From contig CAXTZG010000003.1 in the NCBI GenBank assembly GCA_964248625.1, positions 1 to 64,000 on the forward strand: a stretch of DNA of 64,000 bases, written 5' to 3'. Made by a program: the position numbers and the translations under genes. Shown piece after piece: positions 15,610 through 24,335 of this stretch (position 1 is the first letter of the stretch; each line of letters starts with the position of its first letter). This DNA is from Lichenicola sp964248625 (GTDB lineage: Bacteria; Pseudomonadota; Alphaproteobacteria; Acetobacterales; Acetobacteraceae). Under the pieces are notes generated by a model. That model worked only from the letters and a program-made list of their open reading frames with translations. It ran no database searches and was not told the DNA's origin.

Positions 15610-15635
15610 GCGGCTCGGCAGTGGTGGCGAGCCGC
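15610..15635 (+). promoter_or_regulatory. Hairpin in the tkt leader
   Basis: GCGGCTCG and CGAGCCGC form a perfect 8-bp stem around a 10-base loop. The hairpin lies 21 bases before the chosen tkt start and 89 bases after the RND stop. It lacks a T-tract, so it is not a classical terminator. It may be a leader element, an mRNA stabiliser or part of the RND transcript end. Confidence 0.45.
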
Positions 15636-15656
15636 CGCCAGCCGTAGGATATGATG

Positions 15657-17795
15657 ATGGAAAGGCGGGATTTCATGCATTCAGGCCAACGCGAGCCGGT
15701 ACGGGCACCTGACGGATCGGCAGCCGCACCGGCGGTGAGCATGGACCAGCTCTGCATCAATACGATGCGCACCCTGGCAATGGATGCGGTGCAGAAGGCC
15801 AAGTCCGGACATCCCGGCACGCCGATGTCGCTGTCCCCGGCGGCCTATGTGCTGTGGAACGACCTGCTGCGCTACAATCCGGAGGACCCGAACTGGCCGA
15901 ACCGCGACCGGTTCGTGCTGTCGGTCGGCCACGCCTCGATGCTGCTCTACTCGCTGATCTATCTCGCCGGCGTGAAGTCGGTGAACGAGGGCGAGGACCG
16001 TTCCAAGCCGTCGCTGACCATCGACGACCTCAAGCAGTTCCGTCAGCTCAGCTCCAAGACGCCGGGCCATCCGGAATACCGCTTCACCTCGGGCGTGGAG
16101 ACCACCACCGGTCCGCTGGGGCAGGGCTGCGGCAACTCGGTCGGCATGGCGATGGCGCAGCGCTGGCTCGCCGAGCGCTACAACAAGCCCGGGTATCCGA
16201 TCTTCGACTACCATGTCTGGACCTTCAGCGGCGACGGCGACCAGATGGAGGGCGTGTCCTCGGAGGCCGCCTCGATCGCGGGCCATCTCAGGCTGTCGAA
16301 CCTGACCTGGCTGTATGACAGCAACCAGATCAGCATCGAGGGCTCCACCAAGCTCGCCTTCATCGAGGACACGCACAAGCGGTTCGAGGGCTATGGCTGG
16401 AACGTGGTCGAGGTGACCGACGCCAACGACCTCGAGCTGCTCAAGGAGCGCTTCCAGGAGGCGCGCGCGCAGGACGGGATTGCCGGCGGCAAGCCGACGC
16501 TGATCGTGGTGCACAGCCAGATCGCCTATGGCGCGCCGAAGAAGGCCGGCACCGCGGCGGCCCACGGCGAGCCGCTCGGCGACGAGGAGATCGTGGGCAC
16601 CAAGAAGTTCTATGGCTGGCCAGAGGACAAGACGTTCTATGTCCCCGACGGCGTCATGGAGCACTTCCAGCAGGGCATCGGCGCGCGCGGACAGGCGCTG
16701 AATGCCGGCTGGCTGGAGATGATCGGCCGCTACAAGGCGGAATATCCCGAGCTCGCCGCCGAGCTCGAGATGATCAACCAGCATGAGCTGCCGGACGGCT
16801 GGGACAAGGAGATCCCCAGCTACGAGGCCGACAAGAAGGGCATCGCCTCGCGCGAAAGCTCGGGCAAGATCCTGAACGCCATCGCGCCGCACGTGCCCTG
16901 GCTGATCGGCGGTGCTGCCGACCTGTCGCCGTCGACCAAGACCAACCTGACGTTCCAGGGTGCGGGCAGCTACGAGGCCGGCAACTATGGCGGCCGCAAC
17001 CTGCATTTCGGCGTGCGCGAGCATGCGATGGGCTCGATCACCAACGGCATCGCGCTGTCCGGCATCCGGCCGTACTGCTCGGGCTTCCTGATCTTCTCCG
17101 ACTACATGAAGGCGCCGATCCGCCTGTCGTCGATCATGGAGCTGCCGGTCGTCTACATCTTCACCCATGACAGCATCGGCGTGGGCGAGGACGGCCCGAC
17201 GCATCAACCGATCGAGCAGCTGGCGCAGCTGCGGGCGACGCCCGGGATCATCACCATCCGTCCCGGCGACTCCAACGAGGTCGCCGAGGCTTGGCGCGTG
17301 ATCATGCCGCTGAAGGAGCAGCCGGTGGCGCTGATCCTGAGCCGGCAGGCGCTGCCGACGCTCGACCGGACCAAGTACGCGCCGGCCTCGGGTCTGGCCA
17401 AGGGCGCCTACGTGGTCGGCGACTGCGACGGCACGCCGGACGTGATCCTGATGGCGACGGGCTCGGAGCTCGCCATGGCGGTGGACGCTTACGAGACGCT
17501 GATCGCCGAAGGCGTCAAGGCGCGGGTGGTCTCGATGCCCTCCTTCGACCTGTTCGAGGAGCAGAGCGACGAGTACAAGGAAAGCGTGCTGCCGTTGTCG
17601 GTGACCGGACGCGTCGCGATCGAGCAGGCGGCGGCGTTCGGCTGGGATCGCTATACCGGTCTCAAGGGCACGATCATCGCCATGCACACCTTCGGCGCCT
17701 CGGCGCCGCTCAGCGACCTGCTCAAGAAGTTCGGCTTCACGCCCGAGAAGGTTCTCGAAGCCGCACGCAAGCAGGCCGCGGGGGCCAAGCTGTAG
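15657..17795 (+). CDS. tkt: Transketolase
   Basis: A 712-residue thiamine-diphosphate enzyme that moves two-carbon ketol units between sugar phosphates in the non-oxidative pentose-phosphate pathway. Substrate and ThDP motifs are 'KSGHPGTPMSLSP' near the N-terminus, 'TTGPLGQGCGNSVG', and the ThDP/metal motif 'SGDGDQMEGVSSEAASIAGH'. The pyrimidine domain contains 'FGVREHAMGSITNG' and 'GEDGPTHQPIEQLA'. Three ATG codons are in tandem at 15651, 15654 and 15657, and another is at 15675. 15657 is chosen for its 7-base spacing from AGGA, but 15675 (preceded by AAAGG) is equally possible. It is the first gene of the pentose-phosphate block. Confidence 0.95.
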   Translation: MERRDFMHSGQREPVRAPDGSAAAPAVSMDQLCINTMRTLAMDAVQKAKSGHPGTPMSLSPAAYVLWNDLLRYNPEDPNWPNRDRFVLSVGHASMLLYSLIYLAGVKSVNEGEDRSKPSLTIDDLKQFRQLSSKTPGHPEYRFTSGVETTTGPLGQGCGNSVGMAMAQRWLAERYNKPGYPIFDYHVWTFSGDGDQMEGVSSEAASIAGHLRLSNLTWLYDSNQISIEGSTKLAFIEDTHKRFEGYGWNVVEVTDANDLELLKERFQEARAQDGIAGGKPTLIVVHSQIAYGAPKKAGTAAAHGEPLGDEEIVGTKKFYGWPEDKTFYVPDGVMEHFQQGIGARGQALNAGWLEMIGRYKAEYPELAAELEMINQHELPDGWDKEIPSYEADKKGIASRESSGKILNAIAPHVPWLIGGAADLSPSTKTNLTFQGAGSYEAGNYGGRNLHFGVREHAMGSITNGIALSGIRPYCSGFLIFSDYMKAPIRLSSIMELPVVYIFTHDSIGVGEDGPTHQPIEQLAQLRATPGIITIRPGDSNEVAEAWRVIMPLKEQPVALILSRQALPTLDRTKYAPASGLAKGAYVVGDCDGTPDVILMATGSELAMAVDAYETLIAEGVKARVVSMPSFDLFEEQSDEYKESVLPLSVTGRVAIEQAAAFGWDRYTGLKGTIIAMHTFGASAPLSDLLKKFGFTPEKVLEAARKQAAGAKL

Positions 17796-17847
17796 CCCCG
17801 GGCGACGCCCACACTGCCGGCCATCACGGCGGGGCGGACCCAAGCCA

Positions 17848-17872
17848 TGTCCCGGAGGGCCGGTCCGGGACA
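17848..17872 (+). promoter_or_regulatory. Intercistronic hairpin between tkt and tal-pgi
   Basis: TGTCCCGGA and TCCGGGACA form a perfect 9-bp stem around the 7-base loop GGGCCGG. No T-tract follows, so it is unlikely to be an intrinsic terminator. Its place in the 107-base spacer between two genes of one operon suggests an mRNA processing or stabilising element, or a weak attenuator. Confidence 0.5.
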
Positions 17873-17902
17873 GGTCCGTCCTGAATTCTTGAGGAGCAAG
17901 CC

Positions 17903-20769
17903 ATGAACGTCGTCCAGAAGACACCCGGCGTGCAGGATGCGGGCAACCCGCTGCAGACGCTGGAGAAGTTCAAGCAGTCGCCCTGGCTCGACTTCATCCA
18001 GCGCTCCTTCATCGCCGACGGCAGCCTGGCCGGCCTGGTGCGTGACGACCGCCTCAAAGGCGTCACCTCCAACCCGGCCATCTTCGAGAAGGCGATGGGC
18101 CACGGCACCGACTATGACGAGCAGTTCAAGGCGATCGTCGAGGCCGGCAACACCGATGTCTCCGAGATCTACGAGACGATGGCGATCGACGACATCCGCG
18201 CCGCATGCGACGTGCTGAAGCCGGTCTGGGACGAGACCGAGGGCCTGGACGGCTATGTCAGCCTCGAGGTGTCGCCCTATCTCGGCCTGNNNNNNNNNNG
18301 ATCATCGAGGCCCGCCGGCTGTGGAAGGCGGTCGGCAAGCCGAACCTGATGGTCAAGATCCCCGGCACCGAGGCGGGCGTGCCGGCGATCCGCAAGGTCA
18401 TCTCGGAAGGAACCAACGTCAACGTCACGCTGCTGTTCTCGCTCGATGCCTACAAGAAGGTGCTCGACGCCTACATCTCGGGCCTGGAGGACCGCCACGC
18501 CGCCGGCGAGGACATCTCGCACATCGCCTCCGTCGCCAGCTTCTTTGTCAGCCGCATCGACGGGCTGATCGACAAGGAGATCGACAAGCGCGTCACGGCC
18601 GGCGATCCGGAAGCCGAGACGCTGAAGACGCTGCGCGGCAAGGTGGCGATCGCCAATGCCAAGATGGCCTACCAGCACTATCTCGAGATCAGCGCCAGCG
18701 AGCGCTGGCAGACGCTGAAGGCGGTCGGCGCCAATCCGCAGCGGCTGCTCTGGGCGTCCACCGGCGTCAAGGACAAGGCCTACAGCGACGTGCTGTATTG
18801 CGAGGAGCTGGTCGGCGCCGACACCGTCAACACCATGCCGCCGGCGACCATGGACGCGTTCCGCGACCACGGCGTGGTGCGCAACGCCCTGACCGAGGAT
18901 GTCGAGGGCGCGCGGCACCTGCTGGCGGAGGTCGAGCGGCTTGGGCTGGATCTCGACGGCGTCACCACCAAGCTGGTCAAGGACGGCGTCGACGCCTTCG
19001 CCGACAGCTTCGACGCGCTGCTGGGCGCGGTGGCTGCGAAGAAGGCGGAGCTCGCCGGCGACGCCGTCGCCAAGATCGAGATGGCGCTGCCCAAGGATCT
19101 CGACGAGGCGGTCAAGGCCAGCCTGGAGACGTGGCGCAAGGCCGGCACGGTGCGCCAGCTCTGGGAGCGCGACGCCTCTGTCTGGACCGGCAAGGACGAG
19201 GCCAAGTGGCTGCGCTGGCTCGACATCATCGGCGAGCGGACCGAGGGGCTCGACGAGCTCACCGCCTTCCAGGAGGAGGTCAAGGCCAAGGGCTTCAGCC
19301 ACGTGCTGCTGCTCGGCATGGGCGGCTCCAGCCTCGGGCCCGAGGTGCTCGCCGAGACGTTCGGGCAGCGCGGCGGCTTTCCTGAGCTGCACGTGCTGGA
19401 CAGCACCGATCCGCAGCAGGTGGCGGCGTTCGAGGGCAAGGTCGATCTGGCGAAGACGCTGGTGATCGTCAGCTCCAAGTCCGGCGGCACACTGGAGCCG
19501 AACATCCTGAAGGCGTACTTCTTCGACAAGGTGCAGCAGGCCACCGGCGGCAAGGCGGGCGCGCAGTTCGTCGCGGTCACCGATCCCGGCTCGCACATGG
19601 AGGAGGTCGCCCGGAAGGACGGGTTCTGGAAGATCTTCCACGGCGACAAGGAGATTGGCGGCCGCTATTCGGTGCTGTCGAACTTCGGCCTGGTGCCGGC
19701 AGCCGCGATGGGGCTCGACCTCAAGGAGTTTCTGTTCAGCGCCGACCGGATGGCCAAGGCCTGCTCCGCCGGCACGCCGCCGGCACAGAATCCCGGCGTG
19801 CTGCTGGGCAGCCTGCTCGGTGTTTCGGCCAAGCTCGGCCGGGACAAGGTGACGATCGCGGCATCGCCCGGCATCGCCGATCTCGGCGCCTGGCTCGAGC
19901 AGCTGCTGGCGGAATCGACCGGCAAGGACGGGCTCGGCATCGTGCCGATCGAGGGCGAGACGCTGGGCGCCCCGTCGGTCTACGGCGCGGACCGGCTGTT
20001 CGCCTATCTGCGTCTGACCGACAGCCCGGATGCGGCGCAGGATGCGGCGATCAAGGCGCTGCAGGCGGCGGGACAGCCGGTCGTGACGATCGCGCTGAGC
20101 AGCAAGATGCAGATCGCGCAGGAGTTCTTCTGCTGGGAGTTCGCCACAGCGGTGGCCGGCTCCATCATCGGCATCGACGCCTTCAACCAGCCCGACGTCG
20201 AGGCCAGCAAGATCGAGACCAAGAAGCTGACCGACGCCTACAACCAGAGCGGCTCGTTGCCGTCCGAGACGCCGTTCGCGACCGACGGCGACTTCTCCTT
20301 CTTCGCCGACGAGAGCAACGCCGAGGTGCTCAAGGGCGGGTCGCTGGAGGCGGTGCTGAAGGCGCATTTCGCCCGCGCCAAGGCGGGCGACTACGTGGCG
20401 CTGCTCGCCTACATCGAGCGCGCGCCGAACACGATGGCCTGGATCCAGACGGCGCGGCTGGCGATCCGCGACGGCCTGCACGTGGCGACGGCGGCCGAGT
20501 TCGGGCCGCGGTTTCTGCACTCCACCGGACAGGCCTACAAGGGCGGGCCGAACAGCGGCGTGTTCCTGCAGATCACCGCAGACGATAGCGCCGACCTGCC
20601 GGTGCCGGGCGAGAAGTTCACCTTCGGCGTGGTCAAGGCGGCCCAGGCGCGCGGCGACTTCGACGTGCTGGCCGAGCGCGGGCGCCGGGCGCTTCGCGTG
20701 CACGTGAAGGGCAGCCTGGCGTCAGGCCTGGAGCGGCTGGGCACGGCCATCGCCGGCGCGGCCGCCTGA
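17903..20769 (+). CDS. tal-pgi: Bifunctional transaldolase / glucose-6-phosphate isomerase (interrupted by N run)
   Basis: A fusion of about 950 residues. The N-terminal half is transaldolase: 'GVTSNPAIFEKAM', the Schiff-base Lys in 'NLMVKIPGTEAG' (about residue 150), 'WASTGVKDKAYSDV' and 'VNTMPPATMDAF'. From about residue 390 it is glucose-6-phosphate isomerase: 'HVLLLGMGGSSLGPEV', 'VIVSSKSGGTLEPN' and 'FLQITADDSADLPVPG'. One protein therefore links fructose-6-phosphate recycling with the non-oxidative pentose-phosphate reactions. Such fusions are known in acetic acid bacteria. GAGGAG precedes the ATG. The break at 18290-18299 is a sequencing gap; about five codons (expected to resemble DTEGT) are missing, and both halves otherwise look functional. 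Confidence 0.95.
18290..18299. other. Assembly gap (10 N) in tal-pgi
   Basis: The left flank ends on a complete codon (...SPYLGL) and the right flank starts with one orphan base before ATC ATC GAG (IIEARRLW). The missing length must therefore be 2 modulo 3, not 10. Alignment to the transaldolase family motif predicts about 14 bases. Confidence 0.93.
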
Positions 20770-20773
20770 CATC

Positions 20774-20811
20774 CGGGAGCGGAACGGCGCCTCGGCGACG
20801 CTCCGCTCCCG
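20774..20811 (+). promoter_or_regulatory. Intercistronic hairpin between tal-pgi and gnd
   Basis: CGGGAGCGGA and TCCGCTCCCG form a perfect 10-bp stem around an 18-base GC-rich loop, starting 5 bases after the tal-pgi stop. No T-tract follows. With the similar hairpins at 15610 and 17848, every real spacer of this operon carries one. Confidence 0.55.
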
Positions 20812-20867
20812 CAGCCTGAGGACGTTGCCGGCCTGGTGCCGGCCCAGCTTCGAACAAGGAATTTCCT

Positions 20868-21899
20868 ATGCAGATCGGCATCATCGGACTCGGCCGGATG
20901 GGCGGCAACATCTCGGTCCGGCTTTCGAAGCATGGGCACGAGGTCGTGCTGTATGATCGCGACCCGACGGTGGTGGCGGGTGTCCATGACCGCGCGGAAA
21001 GGAGCCAGGCGGCCGAGGGTCTGCAGGATCTCGTCGCCAAGCTGAGCGCGCCGCGCGTGGTCTGGGTGATGCTGCCGGCGGGGAGGATCACCGAGGACAC
21101 CGTCACCGCGCTGGCCGGGATGATGCAGAAGGACGACATCATCATCGACGGCGGCAACAGCTACTACAAGGATGACATCCGCCGCGCGGCGACCTTGCGC
21201 AGCGTGGGCGTCCACTACATCGATGTCGGCACGTCGGGCGGCGTCTATGGGCTCGATCGCGGCTACTGCATGATGATCGGCGGCGCCAAGGAGGCGGTCG
21301 ACCACATCGACCCGATCCTGTCGGCGCTGGCGCCCGGGATCGGCGACACCGAGCGCACCCGGGGCCGCGTGGCGCCCGATCTCGATCCGCGCGCCGAGCA
21401 GGGCTACCTGCATTGCGGTCCGGCGGGATCGGGTCATTTCGTGAAGATGGTCCATAACGGCATCGAGTACGGCATGATGCAGGCCTATGCCGAAGGCTTC
21501 GACGTGCTGCGCAACAAGAACTCCGGCGATCTCGCGCTGGATCAGCGCTTCGACCTCAACATGGCCGACATCGCCGAGGTCTGGCGCCGGGGCAGCGTGG
21601 TCTCGTCCTGGCTGCTGGATCTGTGCGCCAACTCGCTGGCCAAGGACGGCACCCTGTCCGACTTCACCGGTCAGGTGGCCGATTCCGGCGAGGGACGCTG
21701 GACCATCGAGGCGGCCATCGAGGAGGCGGTGCCGGTGCCGGTGCTGAGCCAGGCGCTGTTCACCCGCTTCCGCTCGCGGTCGGGCAACAACTTCGGCGAG
21801 AAGCTGCTGTCGGCCATGCGCTTCCAGTTCGGCGGCCATGTCGAGGAGCATCACACCGAGCACAAGCATGGCGCGGACGTTTCGGAGACGAAATCCTAG
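20868..21899 (+). CDS. gnd: 6-phosphogluconate dehydrogenase, short NAD-type
   Basis: A 343-residue decarboxylating 6-phosphogluconate dehydrogenase yielding ribulose-5-phosphate and CO2. The Rossmann site 'IGIIGLGRMGGNISVRL' is at the N-terminus. The second strand ends in 'VVLYDRDP', with an acidic residue typical of NAD-preferring GntZ/YqeC-type enzymes, not the NR(T/S) of NADP enzymes. Substrate motifs are 'DGGNSYYKDD', 'DVGTSGGVYGLDRGYCMMIG' and the catalytic Lys in 'GSGHFVKMVHNGIEYGMMQ'. It is shorter than the 470-residue enterobacterial form. AAGGA precedes the ATG. The gene follows the hairpin at 20774, and zwf starts 2 bases after its stop. Confidence 0.95.
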   Translation: MQIGIIGLGRMGGNISVRLSKHGHEVVLYDRDPTVVAGVHDRAERSQAAEGLQDLVAKLSAPRVVWVMLPAGRITEDTVTALAGMMQKDDIIIDGGNSYYKDDIRRAATLRSVGVHYIDVGTSGGVYGLDRGYCMMIGGAKEAVDHIDPILSALAPGIGDTERTRGRVAPDLDPRAEQGYLHCGPAGSGHFVKMVHNGIEYGMMQAYAEGFDVLRNKNSGDLALDQRFDLNMADIAEVWRRGSVVSSWLLDLCANSLAKDGTLSDFTGQVADSGEGRWTIEAAIEEAVPVPVLSQALFTRFRSRSGNNFGEKLLSAMRFQFGGHVEEHHTEHKHGADVSETKS

Positions 21900-21901
21900 G
21901 A

Positions 21902-23485
21902 ATGGCTTCCCTCGACCTCGATACCGGGCCTTCGGGCCACACGCCGGAGCCCGCAGGCATCGACCATGCCGGGGCGCCGCTCGAGGATGAGGCGCCGGAG
22001 GATCTGGCGCCGCGCCGCAGCCCGCCCTGCACGCTGATCATCTTCGGCGGCGGCGGCGACCTGACCCGGCGGCTGCTGGTGCCGGCGATCTACAACCTGG
22101 TCGGCGCCGGGCTGCTGGACGAGGGCTTTTCCATCATCGCCGTCGACTGGTCCGATCTCGACAGCCAGAGCCTGCGGGCGCAGCTCACCGAGACCATGCG
22201 GCTGTTCGTGACCCAGCGCCGGTCGAGTGCCGCGGAGCTGCACGAGGCGGACTGGGAGTGGCTGTGCCAGCGCATCTCGTTCCTGCGCGGCGGCTTCGAC
22301 GATCCCGACACCTACCAGAAGCTCTCGACGCTCTGCGGCGTCGGCAACTGCGTGTTCTATCTGGCGGTGGCGGCACGGTTCTTCGCGCCGATCGTCGGCC
22401 AGCTGGAGACGGCGGGGCTGACCGGCGAGACCGAGAGCCGCTTCCGTCGCGTCGTGGTGGAGAAGCCGTTCGGGTCCGACCTGAAGTCGGCGAAGGCGCT
22501 CAACGCGCAGCTGCGCAACGCGCTCGACGAGAGCCAGATCTACCGGATCGACCATTATCTCGGCAAGGAGACGGTGCAGAACATCCTGGCGCTGCGCTTC
22601 TCCAACGGCTTCTTCGAGCCGCTCTGGAACCGCCAGAACATCGACCACGTGCAGATCACCGCGGCCGAGACGGTGGGCGTGGAGAAGCGCGGGCGGTTCT
22701 ACGAGACCACCGGCGCGCTCCGCGACATGGTGCCGAACCACATCATGCAGCTGCTGGCGATGGTGGCGATGGAGGCGCCGATCTCGTTCGACGCCGATGC
22801 CGTGCGCGACGAGAAATCGAAGGTGCTGGCGGCCGTGCACCAGCTCGCGCCGACCGACATCGTGCGCGGGCAGTACGGCGCCGGCAGCATCGCCGGCCGG
22901 GCGATGACGGCCTATCGCGACGAGCCGGATGTCGCGGCGGACAGCCAGGCGGAAACGTTCGTGGCGATGAAGCTGTCGATCGACAACTGGCGCTGGGCGG
23001 GCGTGCCGTTCTACGTGCGCACCGGCAAGCGGCTGACCACGCGCAAGACCGAGATCGCCATCCACTTCAAGCAGGCGCCGTATGCGCTGTTCCGCGAAAC
23101 GCCGGTCGAGAAGCTGACGCCGAACATCATGGTGCTGCAGATCCAGCCGTCGGAAGGCGTGACCATGCAGTTCTCGGCCAAGATGCCGGGTCCGACGGTC
23201 AAGCTGGGCGGGGTGCGGATGAAGTTCGACTATGCCGACTGGTTCCAGGAAGGGCCCAGCACCGGCTACGAGACGCTGATCTATGACTGCCTGATTGGCG
23301 ACGCGACGCTGTTCCAGCGCGCCGACAACATCGAGACCGGCTGGAGCGTGGTACAGCCGGCCCTGGATGCGTGGCGCAACGGGCATGGCGATCTGCACTT
23401 CTATCCCGCCGGCAAGGCCGGCCCGGACGAGGCGAATGCGCTGCTGGCCCGCGACGGGCGGCACTGGCTGGGATTGAACGGATGA
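21902..23485 (+). CDS. zwf: Glucose-6-phosphate 1-dehydrogenase
   Basis: A 527-residue first enzyme of the oxidative pentose-phosphate branch, oxidising glucose-6-phosphate to 6-phosphogluconolactone. The coenzyme site reads 'IIFGGGGDLTRRLLVPAIYN', a variant of the usual GASGDLTxRKL form. The substrate and catalytic motif 'YRIDHYLGKETVQN' is intact. The first 45 residues are an acidic, Pro-rich extension that most family members lack. The start lies 2 bases after the gnd stop and has only a weak site inside gnd, so translation is probably coupled. The stop overlaps the next gene by ATGA. Confidence 0.96.
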   Translation: MASLDLDTGPSGHTPEPAGIDHAGAPLEDEAPEDLAPRRSPPCTLIIFGGGGDLTRRLLVPAIYNLVGAGLLDEGFSIIAVDWSDLDSQSLRAQLTETMRLFVTQRRSSAAELHEADWEWLCQRISFLRGGFDDPDTYQKLSTLCGVGNCVFYLAVAARFFAPIVGQLETAGLTGETESRFRRVVVEKPFGSDLKSAKALNAQLRNALDESQIYRIDHYLGKETVQNILALRFSNGFFEPLWNRQNIDHVQITAAETVGVEKRGRFYETTGALRDMVPNHIMQLLAMVAMEAPISFDADAVRDEKSKVLAAVHQLAPTDIVRGQYGAGSIAGRAMTAYRDEPDVAADSQAETFVAMKLSIDNWRWAGVPFYVRTGKRLTTRKTEIAIHFKQAPYALFRETPVEKLTPNIMVLQIQPSEGVTMQFSAKMPGPTVKLGGVRMKFDYADWFQEGPSTGYETLIYDCLIGDATLFQRADNIETGWSVVQPALDAWRNGHGDLHFYPAGKAGPDEANALLARDGRHWLGLNG

Positions 23486-24333
23486 TGAGCGCTCCCCGGC
23501 CACCGGCCGCCTCACGGGTCAGGCTGCTGGTTTCCGACATCGACGGCACGCTGATCAACGGCGACAAGGAGCTCACGCCGGCCACCCGGGCGGCGGCGGT
23601 TCGGCTGCGCGAGGCAGGCATCGCGCTGTGCCTGGTCAGCAGCCGGTCGGTGCGCGGCATGCAGATGTTCCTGCAGCCGCTCGGCATCGACACGCCCTCG
23701 GCCGGCCTCAATGGCGGCCAGATCGTCGGTCCCGACGGCGCGGTGCTCGAGGTGCTGTCGCTCGATGCGCAGGCCGCGCGCCTGGTGGTCGAGACGCTGA
23801 CGCTGAACCATGTCGAGGCATGGCTGTTCAGCGGCCGCGACTGGCTGATCCGCGACATCGCCGGACCGTTCGTGCCGCGCGAGCGCAAGGCGGTGCAGTT
23901 CGAGCCGACCGTGGTGCCGAGCTTCGAGGCGCATTACGACGGGATCGGCAAGATCATGGGCGCCAGCGTCGACTACGCGCTGCTGGAGCGGATGGAGATC
24001 GAGCTCGGCACCATGCTCGGCCGGCAGGTGAGCGCGCACCGCTCCTCGCCCTGGTATCTCGACGTGACCAATCCGCAGGCCAACAAGGGCCATGCGGCGA
24101 ACCGGCTGGCGGACATGCTGGGGATCGACCGGTCGGAGGTCGCCTGCATCGGCGACATGGACAACGACATCTCGATGCTGAGCACCGCCGCCTTGTCGGT
24201 CGCCATGGGCAACGCGCCGGAGCATGTGGCCGAGGCCGCGCATTTCGTGACCGAAACCAACAACCGCGATGGCTGGGCGCGGGCGGTGGAGGAGCTGATC
24301 CTGCCGCGCGCGCCCGGGCGTCCAGGAGCATGA
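23482..24333 (+). CDS. HAD-superfamily (Cof/IIB type) sugar-phosphatase-like hydrolase 1
   Basis: A 283-residue haloacid-dehalogenase phosphatase of the Cof/type IIB group. Motif I is 'LLVSDIDGTLINGDKEL' with nucleophile Asp, motif II is 'LCLVSSRS', and motifs III/IV are 'NKGHAANRLADML' and 'CIGDMDNDISML'. A IIB cap lies between about residues 85 and 195. The substrate is unknown; its place between zwf and pgl suggests a phosphorylated sugar or sugar acid. The ATG at 23482 overlaps the zwf stop (ATGA). It is a paralogue of the next gene, with shared blocks such as 'PYYLDVT(H)P-ANKG'-like and 'MGNA/MGQA' segments. Confidence 0.88.
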   Translation: MMSAPRPPAASRVRLLVSDIDGTLINGDKELTPATRAAAVRLREAGIALCLVSSRSVRGMQMFLQPLGIDTPSAGLNGGQIVGPDGAVLEVLSLDAQAARLVVETLTLNHVEAWLFSGRDWLIRDIAGPFVPRERKAVQFEPTVVPSFEAHYDGIGKIMGASVDYALLERMEIELGTMLGRQVSAHRSSPWYLDVTNPQANKGHAANRLADMLGIDRSEVACIGDMDNDISMLSTAALSVAMGNAPEHVAEAAHFVTETNNRDGWARAVEELILPRAPGRPGA

Positions 24334-24335
24334 CG

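Noticed and set aside
15610..15635. Rho-independent terminator at the end of the RND operon
   Set aside because: The stem is perfect but no T-tract follows, and it sits close to the tkt start; recorded as a leader hairpin.
18277..20703. An 808-codon open frame on the minus strand opposite tal-pgi
   Set aside because: Antisense shadow in GC-rich DNA; no recognisable motif and it conflicts with a well-supported fusion gene.
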